NCBI GenBank assembly: GCA_001770175.1
Contig: MEQK01000029.1
Span: 1 to 33,220, forward strand
DNA length: 33,220 nt
Reading direction: 5' to 3'
Source: Bdellovibrionales bacterium RIFOXYD1_FULL_55_31
Lineage (GTDB): Bacteria; Bdellovibrionota; UBA1018
Position 1 is the first letter of the stretch. The number at the start of each line of letters is the position of its first letter. The notes under the pieces were generated by a model. The model searched no databases and was not told the origin of the DNA. It worked only from the letters and a program-made list of their open reading frames with translations. A program made the translations under genes and the position numbers. This document shows, in pieces, positions 8,099 to 14,527 of this stretch.

Positions 8099-9040
8099 AT
8101 GAATCGTTACCCTAAATATTTCGGAGCAAAATCCGATGAGTGGAATATGAGAACGAAACCTTGGCCGATCATTGTTCTAGCAATCCTGTATGTTCTTGGA
8201 CCCTTCTTCAATACGTTCGCCGGCGCCCTTGTGATGCACCTGCCGTATTTTGAATACGTCCAGGCGCTTGTGAAGCATGGCACGTGGTGGGATCTGATCA
8301 CAGTCGTCGGATTGTATCCGCTCGCCGGGTTCGCGATTTTCTCGGTCAAGGAATGGAGCTATCCCGTCTACTTGATCGTCATGGCGATCGCCTCGTGGGC
8401 GAATTTCCAGGATTACCGGCATTTTTCGAGTGTATTTACGCTGCAGCTTTTCATCGCGACCACAGTTCTGAATGTCGGTCTCGTCAGTTACTTTCTTTTG
8501 CCCGCGGTGCGCGCGGCCTACTTCAACAAACGATTGAGGTGGTGGGAATCCAAACCCCGTTATGAAATCGCGGTTCCGGCTGTTTTGGAGCGGGACGGTT
8601 TTCGAACGAAATGCACGATCGCCAACATTTCTGAAGGCGGGGTGTTCTTAAAGTGCGGCAAGAAGCTGGAGCAGAACGAAGTAGTGCAACTGCAGTTCAC
8701 GGTATTCAGCCGGCCAGTCGACGTTCAGGGCAAAGTGGTTTACCGTCTTTGGAAGGGAATACGCGGATACGGAGTCGAATTCATTCATACCGATGAAACT
8801 AAGCAGCAGATCATCAGGCTGACTAAAGGACTCCGGCTTATGGGGATGCAGACCCGTAGCAATGCTCCGGACTGGAAAACCAGCTTCGCGCAGTGGATCG
8901 TGAATCTCGTCACTTCCGGACGTGGTTGGGTGCCGGAACTGCCGCCCGCGACTCTGTCCGTGAAAACTCCGGGTAAACGACTCGGCAATGTGTACCGGCT
9001 GAAGGATAAAAGACGTAAGCCGAAATCGGCTGCGGCGTAG
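8099..9040 (+). CDS. Membrane protein with C-terminal PilZ domain (degenerate c-di-GMP motif)
   Basis: A 313-residue protein with four hydrophobic segments (about 22-44, 64-82, 88-102 and 113-136) followed by a PilZ domain (about 150-245). The second c-di-GMP motif is present as NISEGG (176-181). The first arginine motif RxxxR is not intact: the equivalent segment reads ESKPRYE with a single Arg at 154. Binding of cyclic di-GMP is therefore doubtful and it may act as a protein-interaction module. A Lys/Arg-rich tail follows. The start is uncertain: the ATG at 8099 lacks a clear ribosome site, while an in-frame ATG at 8147 begins just before the first membrane segment. tadC follows 51 nt downstream on the same strand. 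Confidence 0.8.
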   Translation: MNRYPKYFGAKSDEWNMRTKPWPIIVLAILYVLGPFFNTFAGALVMHLPYFEYVQALVKHGTWWDLITVVGLYPLAGFAIFSVKEWSYPVYLIVMAIASWANFQDYRHFSSVFTLQLFIATTVLNVGLVSYFLLPAVRAAYFNKRLRWWESKPRYEIAVPAVLERDGFRTKCTIANISEGGVFLKCGKKLEQNEVVQLQFTVFSRPVDVQGKVVYRLWKGIRGYGVEFIHTDETKQQIIRLTKGLRLMGMQTRSNAPDWKTSFAQWIVNLVTSGRGWVPELPPATLSVKTPGKRLGNVYRLKDKRRKPKSAAA

Positions 9041-9091
9041 GCCGAGCCTGAACGGGCGCCAAAGCCCGCTAGCCAGGCCGGACGGACGTAT

Positions 9092-10009
9092 ATGGATGCG
9101 ATAGAAAAAGGCCAGCTAGTTATCTATACCGCGTATGCCCTGATCGGCCTTGGGACTTTCATTGTCGCGAGAATGTTCGTTCAGGAGCAGGAGAGCCGCA
9201 CTGCGCAGGAAAATCTTGCCGAATTGGGCAATCGCGATGCAAGCAACTTCCTCGTAAAGATTACCCGGCCCTTTTTCACCCAATACGTCGTTCCGATGCT
9301 TCGGGGGAAGTCCTTCTGGGAAAGCCGTCGAGTTCATTACAAGCGTAAATTGGTCGCGGCGGGCCTCAGGGAGGAACTCACGCCCGACGAGATGATCGCT
9401 TTTAAACTTTTCTTGATCCTCTTTTTTCCGATTGTGCTGGGTCTTTTGAAGGTGGGTGATTTCATCGATGTCGCGATCCTCACGGTGCTCGCATCCGGGA
9501 TCTTGGGTTGGTTTTACCCCGATATTTGGCTGAAAAGCCGTTTGCAGGCCAGACAGCGGAGAGTTTTGAAGTCGATGCCCTTCGTAGTTGATCTGCTTGC
9601 GCTCTCGATGGAAGCCGGTTTGGACTTCGTGGGCGCCATTGGAAAAGTGGTGGAAAAGTCCAGTCCCAGTCCCTTGGTCGATGAATTCGGGCAACTCTTG
9701 AAGGAAATCAAGGTCGGCGCGTCCCGCCAGGAAGCGCTTCGCGAAATGGCTTTGCGAATTGACATGATGGAGATGAATTCGTTTGTCTCAATCCTGATTT
9801 CGGCGGATCAGATGGGCGCCTCCATCGGGAAAATCTTACGTCAGCAATCGGAACAGATTCGCAGTGAAAGAATGCTCAAGGCCGAAAAGGAAGGCGCTAA
9901 AGCCGCGCAAAAAATTCTGATTCCGCTGGTCTTCATCATCTTGCCCGCAGTCGGATTGATGATTTTCGGACCTTTCCTGCTCAGCTTCATCTATCCGACG
10001 GGCAGTTAA
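9092..10009 (+). CDS. tadC: Tad pilus / type II secretion F-domain membrane protein (TadC)
   Basis: A 305-residue integral membrane protein with the T2SSF domain (about 165-290) of Tad/Flp pilus platform proteins. An N-terminal membrane segment (about 10-28) is followed by a soluble region, two segments (about 103-121 and 127-147), the cytoplasmic helical bundle with MPFVVDLLALSMEAGLDF (162-179), and two closing hydrophobic stretches (FIILPAVGLMIFGPFLLSF). Size and order fit TadC. No TadA, TadB, RcpA or Flp gene is visible here, so it is an orphan relative to its machine. It sits behind a PilZ protein, which fits control of surface structures by PilZ proteins. Its stop shares bases with the convergent HPF-like gene (10006-10009). 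Confidence 0.85.
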   Translation: MDAIEKGQLVIYTAYALIGLGTFIVARMFVQEQESRTAQENLAELGNRDASNFLVKITRPFFTQYVVPMLRGKSFWESRRVHYKRKLVAAGLREELTPDEMIAFKLFLILFFPIVLGLLKVGDFIDVAILTVLASGILGWFYPDIWLKSRLQARQRRVLKSMPFVVDLLALSMEAGLDFVGAIGKVVEKSSPSPLVDEFGQLLKEIKVGASRQEALREMALRIDMMEMNSFVSILISADQMGASIGKILRQQSEQIRSERMLKAEKEGAKAAQKILIPLVFIILPAVGLMIFGPFLLSFIYPTGS

Positions 10010-10575
10010 GAGGTTCCGACAACTTCAACCGTGCTTGCCTGTGGCCCTTCTTCACCCATTTCCTCGGCGTAGCGTACTTCAGAGCCGATTTTCAGTTCGT
10101 CGAACTTACCGTGGACCAGGCTGTGGCCGTGGAAGTAGATTTCTCGGCCATCTTTCGCCTCGATGAAGCCGTAGTCGCCATCGCGCCCGCCTTCCCTGAG
10201 AATGCGAACAACTCTACCCCGCGAAGAGCCCTGTTGTTCCGACATGTGGACCCGGATACGGCGCTGCCTGGTATAATCCTGAAGTTGCCGTTGAATTCTG
10301 TTGAACGCGTCTCTCAGGGCGACATAGATATCCTCGTGGGCGCCGTCATAATCCGGTCTCCCGCTTGTCACGATCGCTTGGCCGGGTACTCTGAGGTCGA
10401 TTCGGACGGAGTAAAGGTTTCCACGGCGGTGTCTTTGAAAAGAACGCCCCACCGTGACATAGCACCAAGTGATGCGGTTGAAGAATTGCTCGAGCTTGGC
10501 AACTCGCTCCTTGATGTCGGCTGTTACAGCGGGCGATGGCCGAAAGTCGCGATAAGCAATTTGCACCGGGATCAT
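10006..10575 (-). CDS. Ribosome hibernation factor (HPF/RaiA domain) fused to a cold-shock domain
   Basis: A 189-residue two-domain protein. Residues 1-~108 match the S30AE/HPF-RaiA fold, which binds the decoding centre of idle 30S subunits (MIPVQIAYRDFRPSPAV start, VAKLEQFFNRI, YDGAHEDIYVALRDAFNRIQRQL). Residues ~118-188 resemble a cold-shock OB fold: GRVVRIL, DYGFIEAKDGREIYFHGHSL (the FGFI/VFVH-like RNA-binding strands) and GSEVRY. This second domain replaces the dimerisation domain of long HPFs, so it probably binds RNA rather than driving 100S dimers in the classic way. The ATG has GGAG 5 nt upstream. The stop overlaps the convergent tadC stop in TTAA. Confidence 0.88.
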   Translation of the reverse strand: MIPVQIAYRDFRPSPAVTADIKERVAKLEQFFNRITWCYVTVGRSFQRHRRGNLYSVRIDLRVPGQAIVTSGRPDYDGAHEDIYVALRDAFNRIQRQLQDYTRQRRIRVHMSEQQGSSRGRVVRILREGGRDGDYGFIEAKDGREIYFHGHSLVHGKFDELKIGSEVRYAEEMGEEGPQASTVEVVGTS

Positions 10576-10669
10576 GACTGCTCCGATCTGGTCTCTTGTT
10601 TTCGCTTCTGACGATGCAAAAAAAGTGCGGTCTATGGACAGCGTTCGGCTAAACGGTTATGAAATAATC

Positions 10670-11401
10670 ATGTCGCATATTCTGTGTGTGTTCCGGCTGT
10701 TGGTGATCGTGTTTACATGGGTGGGGGTAAGCTCCCTCAATGTCTTAGCGGGCGGGCCTGCGACGGCCGACGAGCCGGCGTTCTGCGACCCGGAAAAGTT
10801 CTTGTCGCTTGAAGAGACGCCGGTCGTGGCGGGAATCGACCGGCTTCGCGTCTTTCGCATAGGCCGGTTAAGGTTAGCCGGAATGGCGGTCGGGGCTTCT
10901 GAAGCCAGTGACGTAATCGGTCTTGCCGAAACCTATTCTGTGACCGCAGACGACCATTACTGCACCTGGTATGTGAATAAGGGAAACAAAGAGGCTGAAG
11001 CGGAATTTAATTTTCATTACGTTTCAAATCCTCTTTATTCAACGCCCGGTCGCGCTGCGAAGGAATTCATGGGAACATTGGGATCATCTTTCAAGGGAGG
11101 TCCGGGCATCCCGAGTTTTTGGTCTTGCGCGGTTAATTCGGGTTATATCGCCATGGGATGCAACGCCCAGATGCATCGCGGGCCGTCTGTTTTCGGGATG
11201 ATCCTGGCTTTCAGTGGCTGTTCCTCCGAACATGCCCTCTCCATAGTCAATAGGATCTGGGGTCTGAACGGGGTCCTTCCTGAAGTTCGGCTGGCGATCA
11301 TCCAGGCTGCGCGTGATTTCGGCGATAGTCGCCCCGATCTTCGCGCTAAATTGCTCGGCGTGATGCTATCCGAAGTTGACGCTAGCTTTGTCCTGCCGTA
11401 A
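10670..11401 (+). CDS. Secreted protein of unknown function
   Basis: I choose the ATG at 10670 (243 residues), because it begins a good signal peptide (MSHILCVFRLLVIVFTWVGV..., cleavage near LAGGPATA). In-frame starts also exist at 10574 and 10634. The first would overlap the divergent HPF-like start, and no start has a clear ribosome site. The mature protein has several cysteines (AFCDP, HYCTWYV, FWSCAVN, MGCNA, SGCSSE) consistent with disulfides outside the cytoplasm. No family is recognised. Its 3' end overlaps the convergent NrfD-like gene by 20 nt. Confidence 0.65.
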   Translation: MSHILCVFRLLVIVFTWVGVSSLNVLAGGPATADEPAFCDPEKFLSLEETPVVAGIDRLRVFRIGRLRLAGMAVGASEASDVIGLAETYSVTADDHYCTWYVNKGNKEAEAEFNFHYVSNPLYSTPGRAAKEFMGTLGSSFKGGPGIPSFWSCAVNSGYIAMGCNAQMHRGPSVFGMILAFSGCSSEHALSIVNRIWGLNGVLPEVRLAIIQAARDFGDSRPDLRAKLLGVMLSEVDASFVLP

Positions 11402-12239
11402 CGATGATCCAACGAAGGGAAAAACTCCCTATCAGAACAAAGGATGCGCCGAGAAAGCGGTAGTTGCCGACTGGCGGGCGCAGAATTCTTCCGAGGACGA
11501 ACGGCAGACATAACCCGATCATGACGGTGAATACCCAGAATATCGCCGTGAAGCGTCCGCCCAGAAACAGATCCGCGGGTGTCGATCCGTCTGGATTGCC
11601 GATTCGGGTGAGACCAAAAATATAGAGCAGTATCAATGCGAACTCAGCTGAAATGGCATGCATCTCCCAACGGTGCAGATTGTTCTCTTCGGTAAAAAGA
11701 GTGAGAATTGCGGCACCCGCTGAGAACCCGGACACGAGAAATAGCGGACCGAGCACGGCGGAGTTCCAGGCCGGACGCCCCAGCGAGCTGAGGAGAATGC
11801 CGGTATAAACCCCTAGTGCGATTCCGAGAAAAAGGTTTGTTTGTTTCAGGACTCGCTCCTGTGAGATAGCCCAGCGTCTCGCAGAATGGATAGTCCCTAG
11901 CAGAGGGGCGGGCGTTAGCCGGGCGATTTCGGCTTCCTCGACTCGCGTCAATCCGAAAAGGAGTGCTGCGGGATAGATTCCCAGGAGGATCCACGATCCC
12001 CAGGACATCGGTGATTTCCACTGAAAGGCCAGATAGAACCGATACACGTGCGTTTTGAAGGCCAGATCCATGAACAATGCGGCCATTCCAACGGAAAGAA
12101 TGAGAACTGAAAGAAACGGAAGAAGACGTTCCGGGCTCGAATGTCCCGAACGAATACAGCTCAGGATCATGAGCCCCGCGCTCATTCCGCCCAGAAAAAG
12201 ATAGACGGCGATTTCCCAGTTCCAAATGGGTGAGTTCAT
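11382..12239 (-). CDS. NrfD/PsrC-type membrane subunit of a molybdopterin oxidoreductase
   Basis: A 285-residue polytopic protein with about eight hydrophobic segments, the NrfD/PsrC fold that exchanges electrons between the quinone pool and an Fe-S subunit. The start MNSPIWNWEIAVYLFLGGMSAG is typical of the family. ATG 12239 overlaps the preceding TGA (ATGA) and has GGAGG 9 nt upstream, so it is preferred over the ATG at 12248. It is the last gene of the sulfur operon and would anchor the catalytic and Fe-S subunits encoded at 14528-16759 and 13988-14524. The 3' end overlaps the convergent secreted-protein gene by 20 nt with no terminator visible. Family confidence is good; the electron donor (menaquinol or ubiquinol) cannot be read. 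Confidence 0.88.
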   Translation of the reverse strand: MNSPIWNWEIAVYLFLGGMSAGLMILSCIRSGHSSPERLLPFLSVLILSVGMAALFMDLAFKTHVYRFYLAFQWKSPMSWGSWILLGIYPAALLFGLTRVEEAEIARLTPAPLLGTIHSARRWAISQERVLKQTNLFLGIALGVYTGILLSSLGRPAWNSAVLGPLFLVSGFSAGAAILTLFTEENNLHRWEMHAISAEFALILLYIFGLTRIGNPDGSTPADLFLGGRFTAIFWVFTVMIGLCLPFVLGRILRPPVGNYRFLGASFVLIGSFSLRWIIVTAGQS

Positions 12240-13453
12240 CCGCTGCAACCTCCACCTTTCTTTTTCGTGGTTCCGCCAGTTGCCGCTGGTGGGGGAGGGG
12301 GCGGCGCTTGTTTCGCGCCGGTGAGAGAGGAATAAAGGGCGGCTCGAATCCGATAGCTTCCAACTTCATCAGGACTGGCCGAAGGGCCCGGGTGGTTTGG
12401 GGCAGTCAAGGCGAATGACTTCCAACCCTCGAATCCTTTCTCGAGAATAAAGACCCGCCCGGGGTAAGTCGCGGCCGCTGCCGGGACCTCGTTGAGGTCG
12501 ATCCCGCCAACCAGGATGAGATCGCGTCCGCTCGTGTCTTCGCTTAGAGCAAGGGTCGTCAATTCAGCCAGTGGTACGCATTCCGAGCCGGGAACCCTCG
12601 TTTCGAGGCAAGCCTCCCGCTCTCGCAAATCAATAATACGAAGCCGCCACGGTTCTTTCAGGACCCGCTCTCCCAAGTCAGCTTGGGACAGGGGCAGCGC
12701 TGAGGAACGGCTTGAACCGTTGCGTATCGTGAGAAAAAGGGTGAAGCAGGCGATGAGCGCGAGAGCTCCGAAAGTCGCGAAAGTGGACTGTCTCGCCAAC
12801 CTGGAATGCCGCTCCGGGAGAATGTTATTTTCGAATTCCGTGTTTCCGGATCGCTTTAATTTTTCGGAGAAGTATTGTTCGACCTTTTCTGCCCCTAGGA
12901 AACAAAGGATGGCCATCAGGGCGACCGCTGCCGCGACTGCCGGAGCAGGAAGGTGCAGTAGGTCGTAGAGATAAACGTGCCCGAGATTGCTTGCTTCGTG
13001 GAATCTTGAAAAAAGCGGAAAAGCCTCGGAATAGATGAAACTTCCGATAATTACCCCGATAAAAGTGAAGAGACCGTCGAGATTGCCAGAAGCCGCGGCA
13101 ACCGCTGAAGTGCCGGGACAATACCCCGCAATGATGAAGCCGATCCCAAGAAGAAATCCGCCGACGATCATGGGCCAGAGGAATGTTTCACTCGTGGCCC
13201 AATTCGATAAGGTCCTGAGCTCAACCAGCCCGAGCTGCGAGAACACGACTATTCCAAGGCATGCGGTCACAATCGCGCCGAACATGACTTTGAATACCGT
13301 CATGTCGTAAAGGTAAAATTGGGCCGCGAGTTTGGGAGAGCGTCCGAAGCCGGCGCGCTCCAGGACGAACCCGAAAGCGAAGCCGATAATGACGGCGACT
13401 ATAAGGCCGAATTCCCGATGATGAGCGCTGAGTGAATCGAACGGGAAAATCAT
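12236..13453 (-). CDS. YeeE/YedE sulfur transporter half fused to a rhodanese-like domain with a C-terminal Cys tail
   Basis: With the ATG at 13453 (405 residues), an AAAAAGGA ribosome site lies about 6 nt upstream and the start overlaps the previous stop (ATGA). The longer reading from 13573 would run deep into the upstream gene. Residues ~10-195 form a YeeE/YedE (sulf_transp) unit with LERAGFG, AAQFYLYDMTVFKVMFGAIV and the conserved AGYCPGTSA motif (Cys112), equivalent to relay cysteines of the thiosulfate transporter TsuA. An extra membrane helix (~223-243) leads to a rhodanese-like domain (~260-355: IIDLRE, VPGSECVPLAEL, KGFEGW). The usual catalytic Cys loop reads LILVGGIDLNE, with no Cys. 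The protein ends with a six-proline linker and KKKGGGCSG (Cys403). It probably moves or holds sulfane sulfur next to the reductase. Confidence 0.85.
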   Translation of the reverse strand: MIFPFDSLSAHHREFGLIVAVIIGFAFGFVLERAGFGRSPKLAAQFYLYDMTVFKVMFGAIVTACLGIVVFSQLGLVELRTLSNWATSETFLWPMIVGGFLLGIGFIIAGYCPGTSAVAAASGNLDGLFTFIGVIIGSFIYSEAFPLFSRFHEASNLGHVYLYDLLHLPAPAVAAAVALMAILCFLGAEKVEQYFSEKLKRSGNTEFENNILPERHSRLARQSTFATFGALALIACFTLFLTIRNGSSRSSALPLSQADLGERVLKEPWRLRIIDLREREACLETRVPGSECVPLAELTTLALSEDTSGRDLILVGGIDLNEVPAAAATYPGRVFILEKGFEGWKSFALTAPNHPGPSASPDEVGSYRIRAALYSSLTGAKQAPPPPPPAATGGTTKKKGGGCSG

Positions 13454-13974
13454 AGCCATTCCTTTTTCATGAGCCGCGCTAAAGCGTAGCCGCCGGCAAA
13501 TACCGAGAACATAAACGCCCAGCTGCCGAGCGAGAGCAGAGCGCCGCCGCTGAGTGCCTGCCCGGAGGTGCACCCTCTTGCGAGTCTCGCGGCGATGCCC
13601 ATCAGAATTCCGCCTGTGAGTGCAAAGACGAGCCGGAACTCGGAAGAAATCCTCGGACCTTTTAGAATGCCAAGCTTCATCCGTCCGGCTGTGAGCGCCG
13701 CGACGGCTCCTCCGAGAAACAGGCCGAGCACTTCAAAGACGAGCCAATCGTCGAGTGGATGCGCGCCATCTTCCTTGAGGCTCGCCATGACGGGATTCGC
13801 GTTCACGTGAGCCGGGGCGATCGCGCTGACTACGGCAACGCCGATCCGGTTTGCTGCTCCCGAAGCTCCTAGGCCACGGCCCATGATGAGAAAGCTCGAA
13901 AGGAGAACCAGACCAAGTGCTATCCCGGCCAGGTACGGGTTCCAGAAAGGCTTTTCAAAATGACTTTCGTTCAT
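13450..13974 (-). CDS. YeeE/YedE family sulfur transporter half
   Basis: A 174-residue membrane protein with about four hydrophobic segments and the YeeE/YedE motifs MGRGLGASGA (31-40) and ARGCTSGQALSGGA (132-145; C135 is its only cysteine). Such domains import thiosulfate or related sulfur species (TsuA) through cysteine relays. Full-length transporters carry two such units in one chain; here the two units are separate adjacent genes, the second at 12236-13453. AAGGAG lies 4 nt before the ATG, 13 nt after the Fe-S gene stop. The stop overlaps the next ATG (ATGA), so the halves are probably made in equal amounts and assemble together. Confidence 0.85.
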   Translation of the reverse strand: MNESHFEKPFWNPYLAGIALGLVLLSSFLIMGRGLGASGAANRIGVAVVSAIAPAHVNANPVMASLKEDGAHPLDDWLVFEVLGLFLGGAVAALTAGRMKLGILKGPRISSEFRLVFALTGGILMGIAARLARGCTSGQALSGGALLSLGSWAFMFSVFAGGYALARLMKKEWL

Positions 13975-13987
13975 AAAGCTCCTTGTT

Positions 13988-14524
13988 TCAAATCAGGAAG
14001 TACACGTTTGGCTTCGCACCCGAGTCAGGCCGGTTGACTTTGTGTCGGCGCGCTCGAAGGAGACGCGAGACTTCACTCGTCGCGTCTTCAAGGTCGCCGA
14101 ACTTAAGTGCCTGTGTTGGACAGACTTCGACACACGCCGGTAAAGCTCCCGTTTTGGTTCGATGAAAACAGAACGTGCACTTGTCAACAAACCCGTCCGG
14201 ATGAACATAGCGGGCATTGTAGGGACACGCGCCGATACAGGCTTTGCAGCCGGTGCATTTGTTCCGACTGACAAGAACCACGCCGGCTTCGCCGATATGG
14301 CTTGCCCGTGTCGGACACGAGTCAACGCAAGGTGGCCGGCTGCACTGGTTGCAACGCTCGGATCGGATTTCCTGGCTCAGGCTCGGAAATGTTCCCGCTG
14401 TTTCGGTAATCACCCAATCGCGACTTGTGCCCTCGGCCAAGGCGTTTTCCGTTTTACAGGCGATTACGCAAGCGTTGCAGCCGACACATCGCCGGGTATC
14501 CATTGTCATGATAAAACGTTTCAC
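13988..14524 (-). CDS. Four-cluster 4Fe-4S electron-transfer subunit (PsrB/DmsB/PhsB type)
   Basis: A 178-residue ferredoxin-like protein with 16 cluster cysteines in four groups: CVGCNACVIAC near residue 13, CNQCSRPPCVDSC near 58, CTGCKACIGAC near 90 and CTFC...CVEVC near 117-134. This is the standard arrangement of the electron-transfer subunit in CISM enzymes (polysulfide, thiosulfate, tetrathionate, DMSO reductases). It would pass electrons between the NrfD-like protein and the molybdenum subunit. The start is GTG with an AAGGGTGA-like ribosome site, 3 nt after the catalytic-subunit stop, so the genes are translationally close. There is no own signal peptide, which is normal because this subunit is co-exported with the Tat-bearing partner. 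Confidence 0.92.
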   Translation of the reverse strand: MKRFIMTMDTRRCVGCNACVIACKTENALAEGTSRDWVITETAGTFPSLSQEIRSERCNQCSRPPCVDSCPTRASHIGEAGVVLVSRNKCTGCKACIGACPYNARYVHPDGFVDKCTFCFHRTKTGALPACVEVCPTQALKFGDLEDATSEVSRLLRARRHKVNRPDSGAKPNVYFLI

Positions 14525-14527
14525 AAA

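Noticed and set aside
9053-9068. Short hairpin CGGGC/GCCCG between the PilZ gene and tadC
   Set aside because: Only 5 bp and no T-run; not enough for a terminator or attenuator.
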